From positions 1-36,173 of the forward strand of contig QCJG01000013.1 of NCBI GenBank assembly GCA_003216175.1: a stretch of 36,173 bases of DNA, written 5' to 3'. Origin of the DNA: Prochlorococcus sp. AG-409-A10 (GTDB lineage Bacteria > Cyanobacteriota > Cyanobacteriia > PCC-6307 > Cyanobiaceae). A program made the position numbers and the translations under genes. The notes under the pieces were generated by a model, which worked only from the letters and a program-made list of their open reading frames with translations, had not been told where the DNA came from and did no database searches. This document shows, piece by piece, positions 1 through 10,176 of the stretch. Numbering within the stretch: position 1 is the first letter of the stretch; each line of letters opens with the position of its first letter.

Positions 1-229
1 GTGGAATATCTTGTCGGTTAGGAGCAGCCTGAACTGAGAAATTAATTTTATCGTTAAGGTCAACTCCTATTTCTGTCACCCATGTCTGTTGACCTGCCAG
101 ATTAGTATCTTCCTGATCAGTACTTGAAGAACTACTATCACTAGTATCATCCTCTGAATCAGATCCATTTATATACGCAGGATACAATGAAATTTGAAGC
201 CTATCACTTAAAAAACCATTGATATTGCC
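1..229 (-). CDS. Partial minus-strand frame, tentative C-terminal part of a TamB/DUF490-like protein
   Basis: Read on the minus strand, codons from 229 down to 2 contain no stop, and the frame leaves the window at position 1. The translation begins [20 protein letters not shown], continues through an Asp/Ser-rich linker, then [18 protein letters not shown] and APNRQDIP. From memory this resembles the beta-rich C-terminal region of picocyanobacterial TamB/DUF490 (AsmA-like) outer-membrane assembly factors; no search was possible. No ATG or GTG start is visible. Upstream on this strand the frame runs into the antisense of proA and meets a stop near 374, so no room remains for the roughly thousand N-terminal residues of such a protein. 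It is therefore a fragment on both sides. It could instead be an unrelated acidic protein. Confidence 0.4.
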
Positions 230-1495
230 TTGGAGGTACGAAGCAAAAGATCTATTTTTCTTGGACAATCCACTAATGAACAACGGCGTGAGTCTTTGAC
301 TGAAATGGCAAAGGCTTTGAATGATAATGCCGATGAGATTTTGAAGGCAAATATTCAAGATCTTGAAAGATCAGAAAAAGAAGGGTTGAATAAATCACTT
401 TTATCAAGACTTCAGTTAACAAAAACTAAACTCAAAGGATGCATTGACGGGGTTCTAAAAGTTTCAAATCTTGCAGATCCAATAGGTAAAAGACAACTTC
501 ATAGGGAATTGGATAAAAACCTTATTCTTGAGAGAGTGACAGTTCCATTAGGAGTCTTAGGAGTGATATTTGAATCGAGACCAGATGCATTGATACAAAT
601 CGCATCTCTTGCTGTTCGTTCTGGGAATGGAGCTTTATTAAAAGGAGGAAGTGAAGCAAAAGCCACAAATCAAGCAATAATGGATTCTCTTGATATGGGG
701 TTAAGCAAATCAAATGTGGGTTCAGGAGCGTTGTCTTTGCTCACTACACGTCAAGAAAGTTTAGGCTTACTTCGTTTAGATCGGTTTGTAAATTTGATAA
801 TACCTAGAGGTAGTAATGAGTTAGTCCAATTTATTCAAGAAAATACACGTATCCCTGTCTTAGGGCACGCTGATGGAATTTGTCATCTATATGTAGATAA
901 TTCTGTAGATATTGATAAAGCTATAAGCATCGCTTTAGATAGTAAGATTCAATATCCTGCTGCATGTAATGCAATTGAGACATTATTAATTCATGAAGAT
1001 GTTGCCGAGATGTTTTTGAAAAAAGGCTTGCCAATTTTTTCTAATGCAGGAGTTACTCTTAAGGGAGATACAAAGAGTCAATCTTTAGGAGTAAAAAACA
1101 AGGCTGATGAAGCAGACTGGTCTACAGAATATCTTGATTTAATTCTTTCAATAAAAATTGTTCGTAATGTAGCCGAAGCTATTGAACATATTCGTAAATA
1201 TAGCTCTCGTCATACTGAGGCGATAGCTACTGATAACAAGGAAGTCGCTGAGAAATTTTTAAGTTCGATTGATAGTGCAGGTGTTTATCATAATTGCTCT
1301 ACTCGTTTTGCTGATGGTTTCAGATATGGGTTTGGAGCTGAAGTTGGGATAAGTACTCAGACTCTTCCACCAAGAGGACCAGTTGGATTGGAAGGCTTAG
1401 TTACCTATCGCTATTTTCTCAGAGGTGATGGTGATCTCGTTAAGGATTTCGCTTCTGGAGATAGAAATTTTTCTCATATTGATTTACCATTATGA
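230..1495 (+). CDS. proA: Gamma-glutamyl phosphate reductase (ProA), 5' end apparently truncated
   Basis: NADPH-dependent reduction of gamma-glutamyl phosphate to glutamate-5-semialdehyde, the second step of proline synthesis, in the cytoplasm. Family signatures include [22 protein letters not shown]-like [25 protein letters not shown], the catalytic Cys in [14 protein letters not shown] (C246 counted from the TTG at 230) and the near-C-terminal [21 protein letters not shown]-like block. The only usable start is TTG at 230, 18 bp after an in-frame TAA at 209-211. The protein then opens with [12 protein letters not shown]. Family members normally have some 15-20 residues before the equivalent of EVR, and the preceding codons (DIAL) still look ProA-like. 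The true 5' end therefore seems to be missing or replaced. It overlaps folB by 4 bp (ATGA). Confidence 0.95.
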   Translation: MEVRSKRSIFLGQSTNEQRRESLTEMAKALNDNADEILKANIQDLERSEKEGLNKSLLSRLQLTKTKLKGCIDGVLKVSNLADPIGKRQLHRELDKNLILERVTVPLGVLGVIFESRPDALIQIASLAVRSGNGALLKGGSEAKATNQAIMDSLDMGLSKSNVGSGALSLLTTRQESLGLLRLDRFVNLIIPRGSNELVQFIQENTRIPVLGHADGICHLYVDNSVDIDKAISIALDSKIQYPAACNAIETLLIHEDVAEMFLKKGLPIFSNAGVTLKGDTKSQSLGVKNKADEADWSTEYLDLILSIKIVRNVAEAIEHIRKYSSRHTEAIATDNKEVAEKFLSSIDSAGVYHNCSTRFADGFRYGFGAEVGISTQTLPPRGPVGLEGLVTYRYFLRGDGDLVKDFASGDRNFSHIDLPL

Positions 1496-1881
1496 GTCAA
1501 TTTCATAATTTAAGCGCAATTCATATAAAAGATATAAATCTCTGGGCCCATGTAGGTGTTCTAGAAAGTGAGCGAATACATGGACAAAGCTTTCTTCTTG
1601 ACATCAGTTTTTGGTTGGATTTGGATGAGTCATCCAAGCTTGATCAATTAGATAAATCAATAGACTATAGCGAAGCAATCAAAGCAGTTAAAAAACTTTC
1701 ATTTGAAATCAAATGCTTAACGATTGAATATTTTAGTGATCAAATTTTAAATCTTCTTGAGTCTCTATATGGTCCAGTTCCAATTAATATTTTGCTGACA
1801 AAATGCTCTCCACCAATACATGGATTTACTGGAAGTGTTCTAATCGAAAAAAAAAGGAATTTCTTATTTCCTATTAATTAA
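1492..1881 (+). CDS. folB: Dihydroneopterin aldolase
   Basis: Converts 7,8-dihydroneopterin to 6-hydroxymethyl-dihydropterin plus glycolaldehyde in folate synthesis; a cytoplasmic homo-oligomer. At 129 aa it is a normal FolB length. It opens with the typical strand [19 protein letters not shown], where the conserved Glu binds pterin, has the mid-protein [12 protein letters not shown] segment, and ends with [19 protein letters not shown], which holds the catalytic Lys and the family's P-I-x-x-F pattern. The ATG overlaps the proA stop as ATGA, and the stop abuts the next gene's TTG directly, so the three genes are probably one transcript. The link with proA is positional; no shared pathway is apparent. 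Confidence 0.93.
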   Translation: MSQFHNLSAIHIKDINLWAHVGVLESERIHGQSFLLDISFWLDLDESSKLDQLDKSIDYSEAIKAVKKLSFEIKCLTIEYFSDQILNLLESLYGPVPINILLTKCSPPIHGFTGSVLIEKKRNFLFPIN

Positions 1882-2484
1882 TTGGGTACAAACAAAAGAC
1901 CAATTTTTCTTATTCATGGTTTGTGGAACAATCCTAAATTATTTGAAAAATTAATAAAAAAAATAAAAGAAGATGACTATGAATTGTACAGGCCACATTT
2001 GCCACATAAATATGGAAAAATATCTCTTACGCGTTTAGCTCGCGATCTTGACTCTAAGATTGAGGAATTGGTGGGACCTGAAATCGAAATTGATATTGTT
2101 GGTTTCTCAATGGGTGGAATAATTAGTAGGTTTTGGTTGCAAAATCATGATGGCTTTTTAAGAACTAAACGTTTTTTTAGTATTGGTTCGCCTCATTTTG
2201 GTACTTATACAGCTCAAATGATCCCTTCATTTTTGATGCCAGGTATTGCAGAGATGAAAAGAGGAAGTAGTTTATTATCTCAATTAAATAATGATTTGAC
2301 TTCCTTAGAAAAAGTTGAATGTATTAGCTTTTTTACAAAATGGGACTTGATGTCATTCCCAGGCTGGCAAGCAAAACTTTCTATTGGTGATTCTTATCAT
2401 TTACCTGTGTTGACACATAAACAATTGATAACAAATTCTAGTTCTCTAGACATTTTAGCCAAAAAGATTTTTAATAATAGTTAA
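1882..2484 (+). CDS. Alpha/beta-hydrolase, lipase-like
   Basis: A compact 200-residue alpha/beta-hydrolase. PIFLIHGLW near the N-terminus is the oxyanion-hole strand (HG). DIVGFSMGG carries the nucleophile elbow with Ser76. A His in the late segment PVLTHKQL is the probable triad His. There is no signal peptide or membrane span, so it is presumably cytoplasmic. It resembles the lipase/PGAP1-like cyanobacterial hydrolases, but the substrate (lipid, ester or acyl transfer) cannot be told from sequence. The start is TTG at 1882, immediately after the folB TAA; no in-frame ATG gives a complete first strand. Its stop overlaps the convergent oligopeptidase stop within TTAA at 2481-2484. Confidence 0.85.
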   Translation: MGTNKRPIFLIHGLWNNPKLFEKLIKKIKEDDYELYRPHLPHKYGKISLTRLARDLDSKIEELVGPEIEIDIVGFSMGGIISRFWLQNHDGFLRTKRFFSIGSPHFGTYTAQMIPSFLMPGIAEMKRGSSLLSQLNNDLTSLEKVECISFFTKWDLMSFPGWQAKLSIGDSYHLPVLTHKQLITNSSSLDILAKKIFNNS

Positions 2485-4592
2485 ATAAGACCACTATGTC
2501 TTATTAGAGCTTCAGTAGAGGGAAGTCTTCCTCTAAATTTTTTGAAAACTTTATTGGGTGAACGACTACCACCCAGACTAAGAATTGAATCTCGATATTT
2601 TTTACCAATCTTTCGGACTTCATCCTGATTAGCAAGGCCGGCCTCTTCAAATGCGGCAAAGGCATCGGAACTGAGTACTTCAGCCCATTTATAAGAGTAG
2701 TATCCAGCAGCATAGCCACCAGCAAAAATATGACTGAAGGCACAAAGAAATTGATCTTCTGGTATCGGATCCATCACTGTTGTATTTTTTGCGATTTCAC
2801 GTCGTAACTCATCTGGGGAAATTTCTAAATCTTTATTCCATTGACTATGGAGTTTTAGATCTGTAAGAGCAAAATGTATTTGCCTTAAAGTCGCTAGCCC
2901 AGAATTAAATGTTCTGCTTAGCCTTAATTTATTAATTTCCGATTCTGCTAATGGCTCTTTCGTCTTCCAATGTATTGCTATTTCAGAAATTGTTTGATCC
3001 TCTAAACACCAATTTTCCATGAATTGGCTCGCTAATTCGACAGCGTCCCATTCAACGTTATTAATACCGGCTGCTTGAGGGTAATTTACAGTCGTCAGCA
3101 TATGTTGTAGTCCATGTCCAAATTCGTGGAAGAGAGTTTCTACTTCTTCGAAACTCATCAGACTGGGTTTGTCCGCAATTGGAGGGGTTTGATTGCAGAC
3201 TAAATAGGCTACTGGGAGAACAATATCATCTTTCGTTTTTTGATTTCGGCATAAACATTCATCCATCCAGGCGCCTCCTCTTTTTGTCGCAGGACGACTG
3301 AACGGATCTAGATAGAATGATGCAATTTTCTTGCCATTTAAATTTTTAACATTGAAGAAACGGACATCTTCATGCCATACAGGAGCTGTATTACTTGCTT
3401 CTTCAATATCAATTTCAAAAAGTCGTTTGCACAAATTGAATAGACCATTAAGAACTTGATCCAAAGGGAACCATGGCCTGAGTCTCTCTTGGTCAAGATC
3501 ATATTTCTCTTTACGTAGAACTTCAGCCCAAAAACTTACATCCCACGGAGATAGCTCAAAATCTTTGTTTTCTCCGTTTCTTATGGCACACTCACGAAGA
3601 TGTATAACTTCTTTTTCAGCATGAGGCATTGCAGCCAATCGTAATTCTTCGAGTAACATTTCAACGGCTTCTTCATTATCCGCCATTTTTGTGGCCAAAC
3701 TAATTTCACACCAGTTTTTATATCCCAATAGTTTTGCCTGTTTGTTTCTGAGATCTAGAATTTCTTCAATTATTTTTCTGTTGTTAATCTCTCCATCACT
3801 AGCTCTACTTACAAATGCTCTATAAACTTTCTCTCTGACACGTCTATCTTTTGCATAAGTTTGAAAAGGAATGTACCTGGGCATATCCAACCCAACTCTC
3901 CATGGGCCATTTGATGCTGATGGATTATTGCCTTCTTCATCTTTGTCACCAGTTTCCTTTGCAGCGAGAGCCAATGTTTCAAGAGCTCTTTCAGGAAGAC
4001 CATCTACTTCTGACTTGTCTCTCAATAAAAGGCTCCAGTTCTTAGTCGCATCTAATACATTGTTACTAAATGTAGTTGATAATTCAGCTAATCGCTCGCT
4101 GCGAGAATTAAATAGTGCTTTTTCATCAGCTTCTAGACCAATTCCTTTGTTTTTCATTGTTATTAGTTCTGTCTCAATTATTCTTATTTGTGTTTCATCC
4201 TCTATGTTTCCATGCTCTTTTAAATTTGAGATCGCCTTGAAAATGACTTCGTTTTGAGCAAGTTGATTACTAAATCTAACGATTGTAGGTTGCTGATTTG
4301 AATGAACTTCACGTAGTTCAGTGGAATTGCATACAGCATTCAGATGACTTACAACTCCCCAACTCCACCTAAGCTTTTCACCTATTTCATAAAGCTGAGG
4401 CATTACATCTCCCCAACTTAGAAAGCTTTTGGTAAGTAATTGTTTTTCAAGTCGTTCTTCTAGTTTATTTAATTTTTCATTTAGTTCTCTTATCAGTTTG
4501 GGTATATTTTCACTGATCTCCTCAGGGGTGATTCTACTGTAATCAGGAAGACCTTCACCTTTTAATAGTGCTGTTGGCTTAATTGAAGTCAT
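2481..4592 (-). CDS. prlC: M3-family oligopeptidase (oligopeptidase A-like)
   Basis: Zinc metallopeptidase of family M3 that degrades short peptides, including cleaved signal peptides, in the cytoplasm. At 703 aa it matches OpdA/PrlC length. The HExxH motif is H489-E-F-G-H493 in FHEFGHGLQHML, and the third zinc ligand is the Glu in WDAVELASQFMENW about 30 residues later. The C-terminal GGYAAGYYSYKWAEVLSSDAF block is also diagnostic of M3. The ATG lies in an A-rich stretch without a good Shine-Dalgarno sequence. It is last in the minus-strand run, 16 bp after ndhD, and its stop shares a TTAA with the convergent hydrolase. The symbol is by similarity; cyanobacterial copies are usually named simply as M3 peptidases. 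Confidence 0.95.
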   Translation of the reverse strand: MTSIKPTALLKGEGLPDYSRITPEEISENIPKLIRELNEKLNKLEERLEKQLLTKSFLSWGDVMPQLYEIGEKLRWSWGVVSHLNAVCNSTELREVHSNQQPTIVRFSNQLAQNEVIFKAISNLKEHGNIEDETQIRIIETELITMKNKGIGLEADEKALFNSRSERLAELSTTFSNNVLDATKNWSLLLRDKSEVDGLPERALETLALAAKETGDKDEEGNNPSASNGPWRVGLDMPRYIPFQTYAKDRRVREKVYRAFVSRASDGEINNRKIIEEILDLRNKQAKLLGYKNWCEISLATKMADNEEAVEMLLEELRLAAMPHAEKEVIHLRECAIRNGENKDFELSPWDVSFWAEVLRKEKYDLDQERLRPWFPLDQVLNGLFNLCKRLFEIDIEEASNTAPVWHEDVRFFNVKNLNGKKIASFYLDPFSRPATKRGGAWMDECLCRNQKTKDDIVLPVAYLVCNQTPPIADKPSLMSFEEVETLFHEFGHGLQHMLTTVNYPQAAGINNVEWDAVELASQFMENWCLEDQTISEIAIHWKTKEPLAESEINKLRLSRTFNSGLATLRQIHFALTDLKLHSQWNKDLEISPDELRREIAKNTTVMDPIPEDQFLCAFSHIFAGGYAAGYYSYKWAEVLSSDAFAAFEEAGLANQDEVRKIGKKYRDSILSLGGSRSPNKVFKKFRGRLPSTEALIRHSGLI

Positions 4593-4608
4593 TTTTTAGA
4601 TTCAAAAA

Positions 4609-6183
4609 CTAACTGATTTGTACAAGGTTATTGGTAATTAATGATTGTGCGAGAGCATTTGTTGATACCTCATATAAATCAATAGCTATTCTTGGCCAAA
4701 AACCTATTACTAATGTAGGAACTAAGAGGCTTAAACCTATTGAAAGCTCTCTTGCATCCATTTCTTTTACTATCGATAAAGCAGGTATTCTAGGGCCAAA
4801 GAATACTCTTCTACACATTGAAAGAAGGTATATAGGAGTTAAAACCAGTCCAACAGCTGCTAATAGGATTGTTATTGCTCTAAATAACGAAGTGAATCCT
4901 TCTTGACTAGTTATGCCTAGAAAAACTGTGATTTCACTTATAAATCCACTCATCCCTGGCAAAGCAAGTGACGCTAAAGAACTGGCCAAGAAGAATGCAA
5001 AAGTAATTGGCAAAGCCTTTGCTAGGCCTCCCATATTGGGGATCGAGAGAGTATTGGTTCTTTCATAAAAACTTCCAGTAACAAAAAACATTGCTGCAGC
5101 AATCAGTCCATGGCTAATCATTTGGAGCATTGCTCCACTGATCCCAAGTGCATTAACCGCGCCTATTCCAACAAGAACAAAACCCATATGACTTACAGAA
5201 CTGCAAGCTATGCGTCTTTTTACATTGTCTTGAGCAAAAGCATTGAGAGCTCCATAAATAATATTTACTATCCCAATGATGATTAGAGCTGGAGCGAGTA
5301 TTAAATGAGTTTCAGGTAAAATTTGTACGTTAAATCTTATGAGAGCGTAACCTCCCATTTTTAATAAAACACCAGCTAATAGCATTGAAACCGGTGCATT
5401 TGCTTCCCCATGAGCATCGGGTAGCCAGGTATGGAGTGGAAAGATAGGAAGCTTTACTCCAAAACCAATTAAAAAACCTAAATAACAAAATATCCCAAAA
5501 TTCCCAGTAAATGATTTGGCTGCGATTTCACTTAAATTAAAGGTAAATTGATCTCCAGAAAGAGCTAAAGCTAGCCCACTAATTAATATTAAAAGGGATG
5601 CAAGTGCTGTGTATAGAATGAATTTTGTTGCTGCATATAGTTTCCTTTTGCCTCCCCAAATAGCAATTAATAAATAGACAGGAACAAGCTCAAGCTCCCA
5701 AGCCAAAAAGAACAGTAAGAAATCTTGTGATAGGAAAACTAAAGCTTGGGCTGAAGCTTGAATCAGTAATAAAGCAAAGTAAAGCCTTGTCTTTTGTTTT
5801 ACTTTCCAACTTGCAGCTGCGGACAAAAAAGTTATTAGCCCGCTTAGGACTACTAGCGGCGCAGATATTCCATCTACTCCTAATGACCATTCGAGTCCTA
5901 TGGAAGGAAGCCATTGAAGTCTTTCAACTAATTGCAGACTTTCGCTACTTGGATCAAACAAATTGGCAAAAGCCAAGACGATGATTAAAAAATCGGCTAA
6001 TAAAATAACCAGGGATATATTTCTTGGAAGATTAGAATTTTTACTTTCTTGCGTTGGTAGGAAAGGCATTATTAATGCTCCAACTATGGGAAGGAGCACA
6101 ATGAGTGAAAGCCAAGGAAATACTGTCTGAGAATCAATACTCATAGGCAGATTGGCATTCATAATTTGGGGCATCTCAGCCAT
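4609..6183 (-). CDS. ndhD: NAD(P)H-quinone oxidoreductase chain 4 (NdhD)
   Basis: Antiporter-like, proton-pumping membrane subunit of the cyanobacterial NDH-1 complex, which passes electrons from ferredoxin to plastoquinone in respiration and cyclic flow. The 524 residues are mostly hydrophobic spans, about 14 by eye. Family signatures are [39 protein letters not shown] (essential membrane Glu), [19 protein letters not shown] and [18 protein letters not shown]. It looks like the NdhD1/2 respiratory type because no CO2-uptake genes (ndhF3, chpX/Y) are near, but that is inference. Several Met residues in the first 14 positions make the exact start uncertain. It sits 35 bp after thrB. Confidence 0.95.
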   Translation of the reverse strand: MAEMPQIMNANLPMSIDSQTVFPWLSLIVLLPIVGALIMPFLPTQESKNSNLPRNISLVILLADFLIIVLAFANLFDPSSESLQLVERLQWLPSIGLEWSLGVDGISAPLVVLSGLITFLSAAASWKVKQKTRLYFALLLIQASAQALVFLSQDFLLFFLAWELELVPVYLLIAIWGGKRKLYAATKFILYTALASLLILISGLALALSGDQFTFNLSEIAAKSFTGNFGIFCYLGFLIGFGVKLPIFPLHTWLPDAHGEANAPVSMLLAGVLLKMGGYALIRFNVQILPETHLILAPALIIIGIVNIIYGALNAFAQDNVKRRIACSSVSHMGFVLVGIGAVNALGISGAMLQMISHGLIAAAMFFVTGSFYERTNTLSIPNMGGLAKALPITFAFFLASSLASLALPGMSGFISEITVFLGITSQEGFTSLFRAITILLAAVGLVLTPIYLLSMCRRVFFGPRIPALSIVKEMDARELSIGLSLLVPTLVIGFWPRIAIDLYEVSTNALAQSLITNNLVQIS

Positions 6184-6218
6184 AAGCTATCAGTTTTTGT
6201 TCGTTTTCATGAGTAGAA

Positions 6219-7166
6219 CTACCCAAAGGTGTTTGAAACGCATTCGCTTCCTCTGAGTTGGAGGCTCATTAAAGGAGCACGACTTGCTACTCCAGCAGCT
6301 TCCCAGGCTTTAACCATTGCGACACTGACTTCCCGGCCTTTAGTCGCTTTGCACAAGGCAAGAATGCTTGGTCCTGCTCCACTAATTGCACATCCTAAAG
6401 CTCCGGCAGCCTTTGCTGCTTCTCTTACCTCTAACCCACCTTTAATCAATCCCCATCTATAGGGTTCATGAAGCTTGTCATGCATACCATCTGCAATTAA
6501 ATCCTCATTTCCTGTTCTCAGTCCTTGAAGTAGAAGAGTAAGCGCACCTAAATTGATTACTGCATCATTAACTGGAATGTTCTCCGGCATTACACGTCTT
6601 GCTTCGCTTGTACTAAGGCGAATAGATGGAATTGCAACTACCGCTTTTATTGATTGATCCCAATCACAACGGACTACGCGCCATCTATCGTTTGCCGTTT
6701 TAGCAGTTACGCAAAGACCTCCGATTAACGATGGAACAACATTATCTGGATGTCCTTCAATATCAATTGCCAGCTCTAACAATTTTTCTTTAGGAAGTGG
6801 ATATCCAGCAAGTGCATTTGCGCCAACTAGACCTGCGACGATTGCGGTCGCACTGCTTCCAAGTCCTCTAGCAGGGGGGACGGCTAATTTCACTCTTGCT
6901 TCAAGAGCGACAGGCTCAACACCTGCAGTTCTCCAAACTCTTTGCGCGGCTCGATAAAAAAGATTCTCAGGGCCGCCTCTTAAATGATTGCCTTCAGTAC
7001 TTTCCATTATTAATTCAAACCTTTCAGCATTACCCTCAATTCTTTTAATAGTGAACTGATTGGAAAGGTCTAATGCCGCTCCAAGACAATCAAACCCTGG
7101 ACCAATATTGGCTGTAGTAGAAGGAACTTCTACTACGACAGTTTGTCCTATTTTTGGCGGCCCCAT
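6219..7166 (-). CDS. thrB: Homoserine kinase
   Basis: GHMP-family kinase that phosphorylates homoserine for threonine synthesis in the cytoplasm. The signature ATP-binding loop PPARGLGSSA is at residues 97-106. The N-terminal VEVPSTTANIGPGFDCLG substrate/fold motif and the C-terminal GCAISGAGPSILAL motif are intact. At 315 aa it has normal length. The ATG is preceded by AAGGAT at a good distance, a better ribosome site than most genes here. It lies between glk and ndhD (11 and 35 bp gaps). Sampled 60-bp rows are about 48-53% G+C in the 3' two-thirds, against about 30% in glk and thrS, with Ala/Arg/Gly-rich coding. Confidence 0.97.
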   Translation of the reverse strand: MGPPKIGQTVVVEVPSTTANIGPGFDCLGAALDLSNQFTIKRIEGNAERFELIMESTEGNHLRGGPENLFYRAAQRVWRTAGVEPVALEARVKLAVPPARGLGSSATAIVAGLVGANALAGYPLPKEKLLELAIDIEGHPDNVVPSLIGGLCVTAKTANDRWRVVRCDWDQSIKAVVAIPSIRLSTSEARRVMPENIPVNDAVINLGALTLLLQGLRTGNEDLIADGMHDKLHEPYRWGLIKGGLEVREAAKAAGALGCAISGAGPSILALCKATKGREVSVAMVKAWEAAGVASRAPLMSLQLRGSECVSNTFG

Positions 7167-7177
7167 GTTTTTATCCT

Positions 7178-8221
7178 TTAGCTAAGTCTCCCATTTGATT
7201 CGGCACTTAAGCGTGCTCTGCAAGCTGAACTGAATAATGTCGCTTCTGGATCTTTAAGAACAATCAAGGGGATTTCCTTTAAATAAGATTGAAAGCGACC
7301 TTTATTACTAAATGCATTAAGGAAGTTAAAAGAGTTTATTCCATCGAGGTTTTTTACTGCTGTTCCACCTGCAATCCATAAGCCTGAAGAGCAAAGCTCT
7401 TGTAAAGCAAGGTCTCCAGCGGCAGATCCATAAGCATTTAGCCATAGTCGCAAAGCTTCAGACATTAATTTGTCACCTTTATTTGCTTTTTCCCATACGA
7501 GTGCGGGTAAATCTATGAAAGCTGATTTGTCACTATCAATTTTTTTTAAAATTTCCTGAAGTGGATGGTTTTCATTTTTTGGGTTATCCAATTTCCATCT
7601 AGCAATCAATCCAAGGCCAGTCCCACTAACTATTCTTTCAATCGATACTCTTTGAAAATCTAGCTTCTTTTTTAGCCATTTGACTAATTCCCATTCGTTC
7701 TCTGTCCTTGGGGAAAATTCTCGATGACCCCCTTCACTTGGAAATATAAAAATGCTTTTAGGTGTAATTAATCCTCTGGACATTCCTAAGCCAGTACCAG
7801 CTCCGATAATGGCAACTAATTTTTGATTAGTTTTGTAAGCAGAATCTAATTTTCCTTGGATTACTTCATATTGGGATTTTTTGAAAAAGGGAATCCCATA
7901 TGTTAAAACTGAGAAATCATTTATTAATTCAATATTATTTATTTTTGAAAGCAGAGATAATTTTTCTGTTTCGATATCCCAGCCTAGATTTGTAATCTTC
8001 ACTTTCTGGCCTGTTATTGGGCCTGCTACTCCAATACAAACATATTCAGGGAGTGATATATGATCTGGTAAATGTTTAATGAAATCCTCAAATATTGAGT
8101 AAAAAGATTTCCATTCTGACGAAATATAGTACTTTTCAAATAATTTTTTTGGATACTTATAGTTTGAATAAATAGCTAATATTGTTTTAGTCCCTCCAAG
8201 ATCTCCAGCAAGTAAATTCAT
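7178..8221 (-). CDS. glk: Glucokinase
   Basis: ATP-dependent phosphorylation of glucose to glucose-6-phosphate, feeding glycolysis and the pentose phosphate path. The 347-aa protein opens with LLAGDLGGTKTILAIYS (phosphate-1 loop). It has ELINDFSVLTYGIPF containing the catalytic Asp, IIGAGTGLGMSRGL (phosphate-2 region) and FPSEGGHREFSPR, which is typical of the COG0837 glucokinase family rather than ROK kinases. LWIAGGTAVKNL near the C-terminus is the adenosine motif. It lies 23 bp after thrS and 11 bp before thrB in the same orientation, so it is probably cotranscribed. Confidence 0.93.
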   Translation of the reverse strand: MNLLAGDLGGTKTILAIYSNYKYPKKLFEKYYISSEWKSFYSIFEDFIKHLPDHISLPEYVCIGVAGPITGQKVKITNLGWDIETEKLSLLSKINNIELINDFSVLTYGIPFFKKSQYEVIQGKLDSAYKTNQKLVAIIGAGTGLGMSRGLITPKSIFIFPSEGGHREFSPRTENEWELVKWLKKKLDFQRVSIERIVSGTGLGLIARWKLDNPKNENHPLQEILKKIDSDKSAFIDLPALVWEKANKGDKLMSEALRLWLNAYGSAAGDLALQELCSSGLWIAGGTAVKNLDGINSFNFLNAFSNKGRFQSYLKEIPLIVLKDPEATLFSSACRARLSAESNGRLS

Positions 8222-8244
8222 TAGTTATTAAAATCTTTTTTGTT

Positions 8245-10170
8245 TTAGGATTGATTAACTTGGATACCTTTTTTGCTAATTGATTCTTCAATTATTAATT
8301 TAAACTTGTCTATACTCATACTTCCAAGATCTTTACCTTCTCGGGTCCTTACTGAGATTTCATTATTCTCTTCTTCCTTATCTCCAATAATTATCAAGAA
8401 AGGTATTCTTTGCATAGTATGTTCTCGTATTTTAAAACCGACTTTTTCATTTCTGATATCAATTTCAGACCTGAAGCCAAAGTCAACTAATTTATCTTTA
8501 GCATTAAAACATGCTTCATTATTTCTATCAGTTATGCCCATAATCATGATTTGAACAGGTGATAACCATGTGGGGAAATTTCCTGAATAATTCTCAATTA
8601 AAATCCCAATAAATCTTTCAAAAGAACCTAAAATAGCTCTGTGAAGCATTACAGGTGTTTGTTTCCTCCCTGTAATATCTATATAACTTGCATTGAGCCT
8701 TTGAGGCATGGAGAAATCCACTTGAATTGTTCCGCACTGCCATACTCTGTTGAGACAATCTTTTAAGGAAAATTCTATTTTTGGACCATAGAAGGCACCT
8801 TCACCAGGGAGTAGAGACCAATCTAATCCTTTTGAATCAAGTGCTTCAGATAAGGCTTTTTCTGATTTGTCCCAGATATCATCACTCCCAACTCTTTTCT
8901 CTGGTCTTGTTGAGAGCTTAATAAGAATTGAATCAAAGCCAAAGGTTTTATAAACCTCAAATACCAAATCAATAAAATTTTGAACTTCTTCTTGGATTTG
9001 TTCATCGGTACAAAATATGTGTGCATCATCTTGAACAAAATTTCTTACCCTCATTAAGCCATGAAGTGCGCCAGAAGGCTCATTGCGATGACAAGAACCA
9101 AATTCAGAAAGTCTAATAGGAAGATCTCGATAGCTTTTTAAACCTTGATTGAATATTTGTATGTGGCATGGACAATTCATAGGTTTTATTGCATATTCCC
9201 TGTTCTCTGAAGTTGTAGTAAACATATCTTCTTTAAATTTATCCCAATGGCCTGATTTCTCCCAAAGACTCCTATCAACTACTTGCGGAGATTTAACTTC
9301 TTGATAATCATATTTCGTAATGGTTTCCCGAATAAAATCTTCTAAAATTCTATAAATAGTCCACCCTTTGGGGTGCCAAAAAACCATACCTGGTGCTTCT
9401 TCTTGGGAGTGAAAAAGTGAATACTTTTTCCCTAACTTTCTATGATCTCTTTTCTCGGCTTCTTCAATTCTAGAGATATATTCTTTTAATTCTTTAGAGC
9501 TTTTCCAAGCTGTTCCATATATTCTTTGTAGCATTTCATTGTTAGAGTCCCCGCGCCAATATGCCCCGGATACTTTCATTAGCTTAAATACTCTTAGATG
9601 CCTTGTATTTGGCACATGAGGACCTCTGCACATATCAATATACTCTTGATGTTTGTATAACTTTATGATTTCATTTTTAGGGATATTTTTAACTATGTCT
9701 AGCTTGAAAATCTCACCTCTATCAGTAAAAACTTCCGTTGCTTTCTGTGGGCTAACTATTTCAACACCTACATTATAATCTCTATTAACTAACTCTTTCA
9801 TTCTTTTCTCAATTTTGAGAAGATCATCAGGAGTGAAGGTATCTTTATAAGAAATATCATAATAAAAACCATCTTCAATTACTGGCCCTATTGCCATTTT
9901 TGCTTCGGGGTATAATTGCTTTACAGCATGTCCAAGAAGATGAGCGAATGAATGTCTAATAATTTCTAGTCCTTCATCATCTTTAGATGTAATAATCTGT
10001 ATATGAGAATTTTGAGTTATAGGAATACATGTATCAATTAATTCCCCATTCACTTTCCCCGCTAGCGCTGCTTTTGCTAAACCAGGACCAATTTCTGATG
10101 CTATTTGGTCAATTGTGACAGCGGAATCATATTTTTTTTCAGTTCCATCAGGTAATGTAATTATTGGCAT
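8245..10170 (-). CDS. thrS: Threonyl-tRNA synthetase
   Basis: Class II synthetase charging tRNA-Thr. The 641 residues show the full domain order: N-terminal TGS domain (about 1-61); editing domain with [19 protein letters not shown]; then a class II catalytic core with [14 protein letters not shown], the zinc Cys in [32 protein letters not shown] (motif 2), and motif 3 in [22 protein letters not shown]. The C-terminal anticodon-binding domain starts near PVQIMIMGI. The editing site therefore appears present. The ATG is 6 bp after the trpS stop, so translation is probably coupled. No T-box or tRNA-like leader is seen upstream. Confidence 0.98.
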   Translation of the reverse strand: MPIITLPDGTEKKYDSAVTIDQIASEIGPGLAKAALAGKVNGELIDTCIPITQNSHIQIITSKDDEGLEIIRHSFAHLLGHAVKQLYPEAKMAIGPVIEDGFYYDISYKDTFTPDDLLKIEKRMKELVNRDYNVGVEIVSPQKATEVFTDRGEIFKLDIVKNIPKNEIIKLYKHQEYIDMCRGPHVPNTRHLRVFKLMKVSGAYWRGDSNNEMLQRIYGTAWKSSKELKEYISRIEEAEKRDHRKLGKKYSLFHSQEEAPGMVFWHPKGWTIYRILEDFIRETITKYDYQEVKSPQVVDRSLWEKSGHWDKFKEDMFTTTSENREYAIKPMNCPCHIQIFNQGLKSYRDLPIRLSEFGSCHRNEPSGALHGLMRVRNFVQDDAHIFCTDEQIQEEVQNFIDLVFEVYKTFGFDSILIKLSTRPEKRVGSDDIWDKSEKALSEALDSKGLDWSLLPGEGAFYGPKIEFSLKDCLNRVWQCGTIQVDFSMPQRLNASYIDITGRKQTPVMLHRAILGSFERFIGILIENYSGNFPTWLSPVQIMIMGITDRNNEACFNAKDKLVDFGFRSEIDIRNEKVGFKIREHTMQRIPFLIIIGDKEEENNEISVRTREGKDLGSMSIDKFKLIIEESISKKGIQVNQS

Positions 10171-10176
10171 AATTTT

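Noticed and set aside
3871-4257. 128-codon plus-strand open frame inside the M3 peptidase gene
   Set aside because: It lies antisense to a well-conserved peptidase, has low-complexity Ser/Leu composition and no recognisable motif.
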